Of a DNA stretch of 9,841 bases, positions 1 through 7,026 are shown one piece after another (the first letter of the stretch is position 1; each line of letters starts with the position of its first letter). The DNA lies in contig JBEAUL010000080.1 in the NCBI GenBank assembly GCA_041161475.1, forward strand, positions 1 to 9,841. Direction: 5' to 3'. The translations under genes were made by a program, and so were the position numbers. The stretch comes from JBEAUL01 sp041161475 (lineage in GTDB: Bacteria; Pseudomonadota; Gammaproteobacteria; UBA6186; Azoamicaceae). The notes below the pieces were generated by a model that did not search any database, was not told the DNA's origin, and saw only the letters and a list, made by a program, of their open reading frames with translations.

Positions 1-212
1 AAGAAACACTTATCGCTCTTGAACCAACGCCTGAAAATAAACGCGAAAAAATGAACCTATTTTTTTATTATCAACACCACTATCATCCACATGCCTGCTA
101 TCACAAAGCAACCAAAAACCCATTAAAAGAGCGCTCCATCCACGCTGTTAACGGTTTATATGGTTATTTCTGTAATAAAGAAGCAGAAAAAAAATTAAAG
201 GCATACAAATAA
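1..212 (+). CDS. 3' end of an unrecognised protein gene (partial, start outside window)
   Basis: A reading frame with codons starting at position 3 is open from the window edge to a TAA at 210-212, giving 69 codons. I do not recognise the family. The visible C-terminal tail is hydrophilic and rich in His, Tyr and Lys, with a cluster QHHYHPHACYHK about 22 codons into the visible part. It has no obvious membrane segment. An internal ATG at 51 could make a 53-residue protein, but the frame stays open and protein-like upstream, so I read this as the end of a longer gene. It converges on the Rieske gene and overlaps its last 18 bases. A chance open frame of this length is possible, so confidence is moderate. 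Confidence 0.5.
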   Translation, partial: ETLIALEPTPENKREKMNLFFYYQHHYHPHACYHKATKNPLKERSIHAVNGLYGYFCNKEAEKKLKAYK

Positions 213-250
213 TTTGTTGTCTTGCTCGATCAACTCAAATGTTTGTATGC
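187..250 (-). terminator. Candidate intrinsic terminator of the suf operon
   Basis: GCATACAAA at 201-209 is perfectly complementary to TTTGTATGC at 242-250. The inner segment adds ATTTG/CAAAT and TTG/CAA pairs (212-219 with 231-240, two-base bulge), so the 50 bases can fold into one long imperfect hairpin. Read on the minus strand the hairpin is followed by CTTTAA and then eight Ts (187-194), the layout expected of a Rho-independent terminator. The hairpin lies inside the last codons of the Rieske gene and the stop codon falls between stem and T-run. The stem is AT-rich with a fairly large loop, so strength is uncertain. The opposite strand lacks a clear T-run. Confidence 0.4.
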
Positions 251-500
251 TTTCAAAGGCTGGCGCTAGGGTTGGATTCCCTGTTTTTAAGCAAAACTTT
301 GCGCCATGAAATGGGCAAACTATTTCTTTATTTTCGATATGTCCATCGACCAGAGGTAGATCTTCATGGCTACAGCGATTCTCGAAAGCGTATACGGCCC
401 CATCTAGATGACATATCATAATAGATATACCGTCTATTTCTACAATTTTACGTGCCCCTTCAGGCAATTCGTCTACATGACAAACCGGATAGTAAGCCAT
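195..500 (-). CDS. Small Rieske [2Fe-2S] ferredoxin, last gene of the suf operon
   Basis: A 101-residue single-domain Rieske protein. The cluster-binding pattern is complete: CSH at 43-45 and CPFH at 62-65, so ligands are Cys43, His45, Cys62 and His65. The short length, absence of a signal peptide or membrane anchor, and the sequence around the motifs (CSHEDLPL, CPFHGAKF, later TG and P) resemble ferredoxin components of non-heme oxygenases and NirD-like proteins, not the membrane Rieske of the bc1 complex. The start is supported by a strong purine-rich ribosome site (GGAGAGGGAGAG) just upstream. It follows sufT after 23 bases in the same direction, so it is probably co-transcribed. A role as cytoplasmic electron donor for cluster assembly, or as a client, is inference; no partner oxygenase is nearby. 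Confidence 0.9.
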   Translation of the reverse strand: MAYYPVCHVDELPEGARKIVEIDGISIMICHLDGAVYAFENRCSHEDLPLVDGHIENKEIVCPFHGAKFCLKTGNPTLAPAFESIQTFELIEQDNKLFVCL

Positions 501-523
501 CTCTCCCTCTCCTCTATTATTAT

Positions 524-895
524 TTATAATAGCCCTAACTCTAGTTTAGTCGATTCACTTAAATTGTCAGGAGACCAAGGCGGATCCCAAACAAGTTCCA
601 CTTTTACAGAGGCCACACCCGGCACTGTAATGACTTTTTCCTCTACGGTTTGAGGGAATGTCTGAGCAACTGGACACATTGGGCTTGTTAAGGTCATGGC
701 AATATATACCTCATTCCCATTCTCAATAAGAATTTTGTATATTAAGCCCAAATCGACAATATTTGCATTTGGAATCTCTGGATCGAAAATGGTTTGTAAA
801 GCCGCTGTCACCTCTGCTTCCGTTACAGCAGAAACATCGCTATTACCTACCGTATTTTCAGGTTCATCGTTAAACAGGGCATCAAACAGCATCAT
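524..895 (-). CDS. sufT: SufT, MIP18/DUF59-family Fe-S maturation protein
   Basis: A 123-residue protein of the DUF59 (MIP18/PaaD-like) fold. Family hallmarks are visible: DPEIPNANIVDLGLIY near residues 38-53, the TSPMCP segment with its conserved Cys, and a C-terminal LVWDPPWSPDNLSE with the LG ending. SufT proteins act in the cytosol as accessory factors delivering or maturing Fe-S clusters made by the SUF machinery. I chose the ATG at 895 (the protein starts MM), which overlaps the sufU stop as ATGA. The frame is open to another ATG at 961, but that would overlap sufU by 70 bases and add residues unlike the family. An ATG at 892 is also possible. The gene is probably translated by coupling to sufU, with the Rieske gene 23 bases downstream. 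Confidence 0.92.
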   Translation of the reverse strand: MMLFDALFNDEPENTVGNSDVSAVTEAEVTAALQTIFDPEIPNANIVDLGLIYKILIENGNEVYIAMTLTSPMCPVAQTFPQTVEEKVITVPGVASVKVELVWDPPWSPDNLSESTKLELGLL

Positions 896-1335
896 GAAGG
901 ATTCTCTTTTTGTTGTGCTTTTAAGGCTGCCAAAGCAGTATGCCAGGCTAAGGTTGCACATTTAACCCGTGCTGGAAAAGCCCTCACACCTGTCAGCGCT
1001 TGAACCTTACCCAAGGTTTCGGGAGGTGTTATTTCTGTGACCAGCACTTCCTTAAAAATACACCACAAGGCTTCTACTTCCGCAGGCGTTTTTCCTTGAA
1101 ATAATTCTGTCATCAGTGAAGCAGAAGCCACCGAAATGGCACAACCCTTACCTTCAAACTGAATGTCTTTGACACGCCCATCTTTTACACGCAAATAGAC
1201 AGTGACTTTATCACCACATAAAGGGTTCACGCCTTCGGCTTGCCCGACTGCACTGCCACTAAGACAACCATAATTTCTTGGCGCAGTACCATGATCTAAA
1301 ATAAGTTCTTGGTACAAACTGTATAACTCGTTCAT
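892..1335 (-). CDS. sufU: SufU-type sulfur acceptor / Fe-S assembly protein
   Basis: A 147-residue IscU-fold protein of the SufU branch. Ligand residues are in place: Cys40 and Asp42 in NPLCGD, Cys65 in GKGCAIS and Cys126 in RVKCATLAW, matching Cys41, Asp43, Cys66 and Cys128 of Bacillus SufU. The insert before the last Cys (LTGVRAFPARVKC) marks SufU as opposed to IscU, and the IscU LPPVK motif is absent. In characterised SufU proteins these residues hold zinc, and the protein accepts persulfide sulfur from SufS. That is its likely role here, since no sufE is present. It begins with an ATGA overlap on the sufS stop and has AAAGGA upstream; its own stop overlaps sufT in the same way. Many databases would label it NifU-like. 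Confidence 0.93.
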   Translation of the reverse strand: MNELYSLYQELILDHGTAPRNYGCLSGSAVGQAEGVNPLCGDKVTVYLRVKDGRVKDIQFEGKGCAISVASASLMTELFQGKTPAEVEALWCIFKEVLVTEITPPETLGKVQALTGVRAFPARVKCATLAWHTALAALKAQQKENPS

Positions 1336-2555
1336 ACTGACTGTCCTTTAAAGAATTTCTTGACATCTGCTAAAGCATGCATACATTGATCAATATCTTG
1401 TTGTGTATTATAAACACCTAAAGACACTCTTGCGGTACCTGAAATGCCATAAAAATCCATGATCGGCATCGCACAATGATGCCCTGTACGAATGGCTACC
1501 CCTTGTCTGTCTAAGATGGTACCAATATCATGCGGATGGATACCCTGCATGATAAAAGAGATGGCGCCGACTTTAGGTAGCGCATCTCCAACCAAGGTAA
1601 TGCCTGGCATTGCTTGCAATTGCGCCATCGCATAGCGCAATAATTGTTGCTCAGTGTCATGCACCCTATTGATATCCAGTGCTTGTAAAAAATCAATTGC
1701 GGCACCCAAGCCAATCACTTCTCCAATGGGTGGTGTGCCTGCCTCAAATTTGTGTGGAATATCGTTGTAGACTGTTTTTTCAAAAGTAACAGTGCTAATC
1801 ATTTCTCCGCCACCCTGATAGGGAGGCATTTTTTCCAGCCAAGTACGCTTTGCGTACAACACGCCCACGCCCGTAGGGCCATACATTTTATGGCTGGAAA
1901 ACACATAAAAATCACAGTCCAATGCCTGAACGTCAACCGGTAAATGTGCAATGGCTTGTGCGCCATCTAAGAGTACCGGGATATTTTTTGCTCGCGCCAT
2001 CGCAATAAGTTGCTCTACGGGCAAACGTGTTCCCAAGGCATTTGAGACATGCGCCAATGCCAATAATTTCGTTTTTGGCCCCAACAGAGTCTCTATGTTA
2101 CTTAGATCTAAATTCCCCTCTTTTTTCATGGGAATCACACGTAAAATGGCGGATTTTCTTTGACACAGCAATTGCCAGGGCACAATATTCGAGTGATGTT
2201 CTAGAGCCGATATCAAAATTTCGTCCCCAGGACCAATGGCCAACTCACCAAAACTGCTGGCAACCAAATTAATGGCATCGGTTGTGCCTTTCACAAACAC
2301 ACACTCTTCGACTGCTTTAGCATTCAATAGACGACGGACTTTTTCGCGCGTTGCTTCGAACGCTTGAGTGGCTACTTGACTCAAGTAATGCACACCCCGA
2401 TGAATGTTGGCATTTTGTGTCAAATAGTACTGCTGAAGGGCATCGATCACGACCTGTGGTTTTTGTGTCGTTGCTGCACTGTCCAAATAAGCCAAGCGTT
2501 TTCCCTCATATAAAGATTGTTTTAAGATGGGGAATGCCGCACTAACATCACGCAT
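1332..2555 (-). CDS. sufS: SufS, PLP-dependent cysteine desulfurase (class II)
   Basis: A 407-residue cysteine desulfurase, essentially the length of E. coli SufS. Visible active-site features are: LDSAATTQKP near 25-33, His120 in LEHHSNIVPW (stacks on PLP), Asp197 and Gln200 in LLDGAQA, the Schiff-base Lys223 in SSHKMYGPTG, the substrate Cys361 in RTGHHCAMP and Arg376 in GTARVSLG. The RTGHHCAMP form with a short loop is typical of group II (SufS) and not IscS/NifS. It removes sulfur from L-cysteine as a persulfide, here most likely passed to SufU encoded next. The start overlaps the end of sufD by 8 bases and the stop overlaps sufU by 4, so expression is tightly linked to its neighbours. Confidence 0.97.
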   Translation of the reverse strand: MRDVSAAFPILKQSLYEGKRLAYLDSAATTQKPQVVIDALQQYYLTQNANIHRGVHYLSQVATQAFEATREKVRRLLNAKAVEECVFVKGTTDAINLVASSFGELAIGPGDEILISALEHHSNIVPWQLLCQRKSAILRVIPMKKEGNLDLSNIETLLGPKTKLLALAHVSNALGTRLPVEQLIAMARAKNIPVLLDGAQAIAHLPVDVQALDCDFYVFSSHKMYGPTGVGVLYAKRTWLEKMPPYQGGGEMISTVTFEKTVYNDIPHKFEAGTPPIGEVIGLGAAIDFLQALDINRVHDTEQQLLRYAMAQLQAMPGITLVGDALPKVGAISFIMQGIHPHDIGTILDRQGVAIRTGHHCAMPIMDFYGISGTARVSLGVYNTQQDIDQCMHALADVKKFFKGQSV

Positions 2556-3750
2556 GAGATTCTGTCACTCCAGAAACAGGCGATTGCTCGGTCACTATAG
2601 GCACTGGTATAGCCAATAACTGGGCACGTAATTCATCAACAAGCACGGGAGAAAAAGCGCTTAAGACAGGTTCAATGAAGCTGTCAATCAACATTTTTTT
2701 TGCTTCCGCAACAGGAATACCACGAGACTGTAGATAAAATAAGGCTTCATTATCCAAATAACCTACGGTTGCCCCGTGGGTACAACGTTGAATATTGTCA
2801 TGATAAATTTCTAATTGAGGTCGGCTGTTAATTGTCGCCTCTCGTGAAAGCAGTAAATTTTTATTTTCTAACTGCGCGCTATTTTGTGCAGCACCTTCGG
2901 GTATGACAATTTTTCCTGTCACACTTGAAGCACCACGTCGTTCAGCAACACCACGAATCATCACATCACTTTCACCGTAATTTGCTTTATGTTGTACTTC
3001 CAAATGGGTGTCAAGGCTGTCTTGATGGCTTGCCCAATGTAAACATTTGACGGATGCTTTTGCATGATCGCCTATCAGAGAAAGAATGACATTATGACGA
3101 TGTTGTTTACCACCAGAAGAAATGGTACGCAGGTCGTAGGCAGCCTTATCATGAATATTCACATTCAGATCAGCTATTGCCGTCATACCCGAAGTGGCCA
3201 AAGACAGGCGATGGTGTTGTACCTGTGCACCTACTGCCACGCGCATCTCTGCTTGACCATAACAAAGACCACGAAGATTATTGTCGTACAAATCCCCATG
3301 AATCTCGACAATTGTCGCGGACACCCCTTTCTCTATTTCCACACAATGTCGTGCAAATACCGCTTGTTTGGAACGGCTACCCGTATAAAAGTGCAGAACA
3401 TACAAAGGTTCTGTTCTTGTTTCGCTCACTATCCAGTGCCATTTTCGACCTTGTTGTGACAAGGCCGCTTCTGCACAAACCTTTAGCCAGGCGGGACTTG
3501 GCGAATACGCCTGTAAATCGCCAGGTAATTCACCCGAAGTTAATGTTATCCCTGCCGGACAGCGTTCCGATTGTCCTACCAAAGATCCATTTTCAAATAC
3601 AAAAACAGTACTATTTGGTGGCAACATGGACTGATAGAGCGTTTCCCAATCAATTTTTTCACCCGCCAAAGGTATTTCATTTGCCCAAGCATAATCCTGA
3701 AAATTGGACTCCGCTATTTTGGTATATTTCCACACTTCATCCATCGACAT
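2548..3750 (-). CDS. sufD: SufD, scaffold subunit of the SufBCD complex
   Basis: A 400-residue SufB/SufD beta-helix family protein. The C-terminal core is well conserved: KPQLEIY-like RPQLEIYHDNI, then CTHGATVG with Cys323 and His325 (counterparts of E. coli Cys358 and His360), and ALFYLQSRGI. SufD pairs with SufB and SufC, and the conserved His is needed for iron acquisition and cluster assembly. The ATG at 3750 has AGAGG six bases upstream and lies inside the sufC end (14-base overlap). The protein is short at the N-terminus: the WKYT motif found about 50 residues into E. coli SufD occurs here at residue 7, and a TAG at 3787-3789 closes the frame upstream. The C-terminal tail after residue 380 is low in conservation. 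Confidence 0.95.
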   Translation of the reverse strand: MSMDEVWKYTKIAESNFQDYAWANEIPLAGEKIDWETLYQSMLPPNSTVFVFENGSLVGQSERCPAGITLTSGELPGDLQAYSPSPAWLKVCAEAALSQQGRKWHWIVSETRTEPLYVLHFYTGSRSKQAVFARHCVEIEKGVSATIVEIHGDLYDNNLRGLCYGQAEMRVAVGAQVQHHRLSLATSGMTAIADLNVNIHDKAAYDLRTISSGGKQHRHNVILSLIGDHAKASVKCLHWASHQDSLDTHLEVQHKANYGESDVMIRGVAERRGASSVTGKIVIPEGAAQNSAQLENKNLLLSREATINSRPQLEIYHDNIQRCTHGATVGYLDNEALFYLQSRGIPVAEAKKMLIDSFIEPVLSAFSPVLVDELRAQLLAIPVPIVTEQSPVSGVTESHA

Positions 3751-4516
3751 GTTGAGCCTCTGATAACCAGCTATAGCCTTTGGCTTCTAGCGTTTGTGCG
3801 AGCAATTTATCCCCTGAATGCACGATTTTTCCTTCAGATAACACATGTATGTAATCTGGTTCAATATAATCCAATAATCGTTGGTAATGCGTAATCAATA
3901 TGATAGAGCGTGATGCATTCCGCAAGGCGTTGACGCCTTGCGCCACAATTTTAAGGGCATCGATATCGAGTCCTGAATCGGTCTCGTCTAAAATGGCTAA
4001 ACGTGGCTCGAGCAAGAGCATTTGTAAAATTTCATTCCTTTTTTTCTCTCCCCCAGAAAAGCCTTCGTTCACACTGCGTGTCAACAAAGATTCAGCCATG
4101 CCCAGCATGGCCATTTTTTCTTTGGTTATCTTTAAAAAATCGACCGCATCTAAGGGTTGTTGTCCCTGTCTTTTACGTAAAGCATTCAATGATGCGCGTA
4201 AAAATTGGGCATTCGAGACGCCAGGAATTGCAACAGGATACTGAAATCCAAGAAAAATGCCCTGCCAAGCACACTTTTCTGGTGACCAAGTAGAGGTATC
4301 ATGACCGTTATAGCGTATGCTACCCTCTGTAATTTGGTAATCTGGATGTCCCGCCAATACTTTGGCCAAGGTGGTTTTACCCGATCCATTCGGCCCCATA
4401 ATCGCATGTACTTGGCCTGCGCCAACGGTCAAGTCAACGCCTTTTAAGATGGGTTTTTCTTGTACAGTGGCAAATAATGACTCAATGTGTAGTAAAGGTG
4501 CTTGTGACCTGTTCAT
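3737..4516 (-). CDS. sufC: SufC, ATPase subunit of the SufBCD complex
   Basis: A 259-residue ABC-type ATPase. The motifs are: Walker A GPNGSGKT at 41-48, Q-loop Gln92 in GFQYP, ABC signature FSGGEKKR at 153-160, Walker B LAILDETD at 173-180 with catalytic Glu178, and H-loop His210 in LITHYQR. The FSGGEKKRNEILQ and DETDSGLDIDAL wording is diagnostic of SufC among ABC proteins; there is no membrane domain. It binds SufB and SufD and uses ATP to drive conformational change during cluster assembly. The start has AGAGGA six bases upstream (33 bases after sufB), and the 3' end overlaps the sufD start by 14 bases. Confidence 0.97.
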   Translation of the reverse strand: MNRSQAPLLHIESLFATVQEKPILKGVDLTVGAGQVHAIMGPNGSGKTTLAKVLAGHPDYQITEGSIRYNGHDTSTWSPEKCAWQGIFLGFQYPVAIPGVSNAQFLRASLNALRKRQGQQPLDAVDFLKITKEKMAMLGMAESLLTRSVNEGFSGGEKKRNEILQMLLLEPRLAILDETDSGLDIDALKIVAQGVNALRNASRSIILITHYQRLLDYIEPDYIHVLSEGKIVHSGDKLLAQTLEAKGYSWLSEAQHVDG

Positions 4517-4549
4517 GTAATCCTCTTAAACATATTGTTGTTTTGCGCT

Positions 4550-6013
4550 CTATCCAACAGCGCCCTCTAAACTGACTTCTAACAATTTTTGTGCTTCTAC
4601 GGCAAACTCCATGGGTAATTCTTTGAAGACTTGCTTACAAAATCCATTGACCATCATGTGAATAGCGTCCTCTGGTTCAATCCCACGTTGACGACAGTAA
4701 AAAAGCTGGTCTTCACTGATTTTAGCTGTTGTGGCTTCATGCTCAACCATGGCCGTGGCATTTTTTGCCTCGATTACTGGAAAAGTATTCGCAGAACAGG
4801 TGCTTCCTAACAACAAAGAATCACACTGGGTATGATTTCTGGCATTATCTGCTCTTTTCCCCATTTTCACCAAACCACGATATGTATTTTTACCATGACC
4901 TGCTGAGATACCCTTAGACACAATGGTACTTCTTGTCCTTTTACCCAAATGAATCATTTTCGTACCGGTATCTGCTTGCTGATGATGATTTGTCAATGCA
5001 ACAGAGTAAAATTCTCCGACACTGTCATCCCCTTGTAAGACAACACTCGGATACTTCCAAGTAATGGCAGAACCTGTTTCTACTTGGGTCCAAGCAATTT
5101 TAGCACGCTGACCTTGGCATAAGCCTCGCTTCGTGACAAAGTTATAAATACCCCCAACCCCATTTTCATCTCCAGGGTACCAGTTTTGCACCGTGGCGTA
5201 TCGAATTTTAGCATCATTTAAGGCAACCAACTCAACAACCGCAGCATGTAATTGATTTTCATCCCGCATAGGCGCGGTACAGCCTTCGAGATAGCTGACT
5301 GTACTGCCTTCGTCTGCGATAATCAGGGTTCGCTCAAATTGTCCTGTCATGGCTGCATTAATCCGAAAATAGGTAGATAACTCCATCGGACAGCGTACCC
5401 CTTTCGGGATATAACAAAACGATCCATCGCTAAAGACTGCCGCGTTTAAGCAAGCAAAAAAATTATCGGTATAGGGCACCACCGATCCCAAATACTGTTG
5501 CACAAGTGCCGGATGGTTTTGCACCGCTTCCGAAAATGAACAGAATATAATGCCTTCTTTGGCCAAACGCTCTTTGAATGTCGTGGCCACTGAAACGCTA
5601 TCGAAAACAGCATCAACCGCCACATTTGATAAGCGCTCTTGTTCTTTTAAAGAGATGCCTAATTTTTCGTAAGTACGCAATAACTCGGGATCAACTTCGT
5701 CTAGACTGTTTAACTTTTTTTGTACCTTCGGCGCAGAATAATATACTATCTTCTGGTAATCGATAGGGGGGTAATCGGCCTCGGCCCAATGCGGTTCTTT
5801 CAAAGTTAACCAATGGCGATAGGCTTTTAATCGCCACTCTAACATAAACGCAGGCTCGCCCTTTTTTTCCGAAATGAGGCGTATGTGATCTTCACTTAGG
5901 CCCGCGGGAATGGCATCTGATTCAATCTCTGTTACAAACCCAGCTGTATATTCTGTATTGACCCACTGGTCAATCGTACTACTTTCGGGCGTCTTGTTTT
6001 CGAGCATATGCAT
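4550..6013 (-). CDS. sufB: SufB, Fe-S scaffold protein
   Basis: A 487-residue SufB from the ATG at 6013. The C-terminal half is very conserved, including YLEGCTAP (Cys245), RNHTQCDS with Cys397, and EHEATTAKI with Glu424-His425-Glu426; these match Cys254, Cys405 and Glu432-His433-Glu434 of E. coli SufB, the residues through which sulfur enters and the cluster is built. It ends with the family-typical LPMEFAVEAQKLL segment. The start is uncertain: the frame opens at a TTG at 6025, with ATGs at 6013 and 6007. GAAAAGATGG just upstream favours 6013, while the TTG has no ribosome site. It is the first gene of the operon; no Rrf2 regulator gene precedes it, as fabI lies divergently upstream. Confidence 0.96.
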   Translation of the reverse strand: MHMLENKTPESSTIDQWVNTEYTAGFVTEIESDAIPAGLSEDHIRLISEKKGEPAFMLEWRLKAYRHWLTLKEPHWAEADYPPIDYQKIVYYSAPKVQKKLNSLDEVDPELLRTYEKLGISLKEQERLSNVAVDAVFDSVSVATTFKERLAKEGIIFCSFSEAVQNHPALVQQYLGSVVPYTDNFFACLNAAVFSDGSFCYIPKGVRCPMELSTYFRINAAMTGQFERTLIIADEGSTVSYLEGCTAPMRDENQLHAAVVELVALNDAKIRYATVQNWYPGDENGVGGIYNFVTKRGLCQGQRAKIAWTQVETGSAITWKYPSVVLQGDDSVGEFYSVALTNHHQQADTGTKMIHLGKRTRSTIVSKGISAGHGKNTYRGLVKMGKRADNARNHTQCDSLLLGSTCSANTFPVIEAKNATAMVEHEATTAKISEDQLFYCRQRGIEPEDAIHMMVNGFCKQVFKELPMEFAVEAQKLLEVSLEGAVG

Positions 6014-6173
6014 CCATCTTTTCAATTGAAGCTAACTATTTGGCCCCAGTTTACCCGAAAATGCAAGCGATTGCATGGGGTCTTAGGGGTAAGCGATACC
6101 TTTTAATACAAAATTCAAGTAGAATACCCCTTTACGAGTGTTTTTTTAAGTTATAGACCTCAGGAGAATATGC
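6014..6173. promoter_or_regulatory. Divergent sufB/fabI intergenic region with palindrome
   Basis: These 160 bases separate two divergently transcribed genes, so they must hold promoters for both. A perfect inverted repeat ATGCAA-GCGA-TTGCAT sits at 6061-6076, and AAGCGAT recurs at 6065-6071 and 6091-6097. On the plus strand TAGAAT at 6120-6125 could be a -10 element for fabI, but I see no good -35. I find no convincing sigma-70 pair for sufB and no clear IscR-type site. The palindrome is short enough to be chance; its position makes it the best operator candidate here. Confidence 0.35.
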
Positions 6174-6959
6174 ATGAAATTTTTATCTGGTAAACGCGCC
6201 CTGATTGTTGGGTTGGCCAGCCAACGCTCTATTGCAGCTGGCATTGGTGCAGCACTGCATGCAGCCGGGGCAGAACTGGCACTAACCTATCAAAATGATA
6301 AATTGAAGTCCCGGGTTGAAGATATGGGTGCCGAATGGGGCGCCAAGGTCTTTATGCCTTGTGACGTGAGCCAAGATGATCAGATTACCGGTGTGTATGA
6401 AACATTGAAAGATGCCTGGGGAAGCCTAGATATTTTGGTGCATTCTGTGGCCTATGCCCCGGCCGATCAACTCGAAGGAGATTATCTGACCCATATTAAC
6501 CGCGAAGGCTTTAGAATCGCGCATGACATCAGTGCCTACAGCTTAGGGGCTTTAACTAAGGCTTGTTATCCCTTAATGGAAGGGCGCCAAGGCTCTATCC
6601 TGTCGCTTACCTATTTAGGTGCTGAACGTGTCGTTTCTAACTACAATGTGATGGGCGTTGCTAAAGCCAGTTTAGAGGCCAACATCCGTTACCTAGCTTC
6701 AAGTTTAGGACCCAAGGGCATTCGAGTAAATGGTATCTCTGCTGGCCCTATTCGCACATTGGCCGCATCTGGTATTAAAGATTTTCGTAAAATGCTGGAC
6801 TACAATCAAAAGGTTTCTCCATTGCGTGAAAATGTTACCATTGAGCAAGTCGGTAATGCAGCCGCATTTTTAGCCTCTGATTTATCTTCGGGTATTACTG
6901 GGGAAATTTTGCATGTGGATGCTGGCTACCATATTGTGGCTACGCCAGATATTATCTAA
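6174..6959 (+). CDS. fabI: FabI, enoyl-[acyl-carrier-protein] reductase (NADH)
   Basis: A 261-residue short-chain dehydrogenase of the FabI type, near-colinear with the 262-residue E. coli enzyme. The catalytic set is complete: Tyr147, Tyr157 and Lys164 (Y-X6-K in YNVMGVAK), with the FabI signatures TYQNDKLK, SYLGAER-like TYLGAER, and AGPIRTLAASGIKDFRKML. It performs the last reduction of each fatty acid elongation cycle in the cytosol. The start has AGGAG seven bases upstream. Residue 93 is Ala where E. coli has Gly93 (SVAYAP versus SIGFAP). Another ATG at 6170 is out of frame. It is probably a single-gene transcript, diverging from suf and converging on fliA. FabG is excluded by the Tyr spacing and signatures. 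Confidence 0.97.
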   Translation: MKFLSGKRALIVGLASQRSIAAGIGAALHAAGAELALTYQNDKLKSRVEDMGAEWGAKVFMPCDVSQDDQITGVYETLKDAWGSLDILVHSVAYAPADQLEGDYLTHINREGFRIAHDISAYSLGALTKACYPLMEGRQGSILSLTYLGAERVVSNYNVMGVAKASLEANIRYLASSLGPKGIRVNGISAGPIRTLAASGIKDFRKMLDYNQKVSPLRENVTIEQVGNAAAFLASDLSSGITGEILHVDAGYHIVATPDII

Positions 6960-6973
6960 CTCAATCTAAACAC

Positions 6974-7020
6974 ACTAGGGGCGCCCTGCTTTCTCTTTTA
7001 GACAACAGGGTATCCCCAGT
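6974..7020. terminator. Hairpin between convergent fabI and fliA, candidate two-way terminator
   Basis: The arms ACTAGGGGCGCCCTG (6974-6988) and CAGGGTATCCCCAGT (7006-7020) pair as CCCTG/CAGGG, GGGG/CCCC and ACT/AGT with a small internal loop and one bulge, around a 17-base loop. It fills most of the 67 bases between the fabI stop and the fliA stop, where a bidirectional terminator is expected. Neither side has a strong T-run (minus side GTGTTTAGATTG; plus side GCATTGTTA), so termination may be weak or factor-assisted. Confidence 0.5.
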
Positions 7021-7026
7021 GCATTG

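Noticed and set aside
896..961. Longer SufT starting at the ATG at 961
   Set aside because: It would overlap sufU by 70 bases and add residues outside the DUF59 fold; the ATGA overlap at 895 matches the other junctions of the operon.
3177..3755. A 192-codon plus-strand open frame opposite sufD
   Set aside because: It lies wholly antisense to a well-conserved sufD, has no recognisable domain and shows the Pro/His-rich make-up typical of shadow frames.
6120..6156. Complete sigma-70 promoter for fabI using TAGAAT or TTATAG as -10
   Set aside because: No acceptable -35 lies 16-18 bases upstream of either, so I list only the region and do not call a defined promoter.
6170..6193. Seven-codon frame starting at an ATG four bases before fabI
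   Set aside because: It is too close to the AGGAG for good initiation, and the tiny peptide has no support; it is probably a by-product of ATGCATG.
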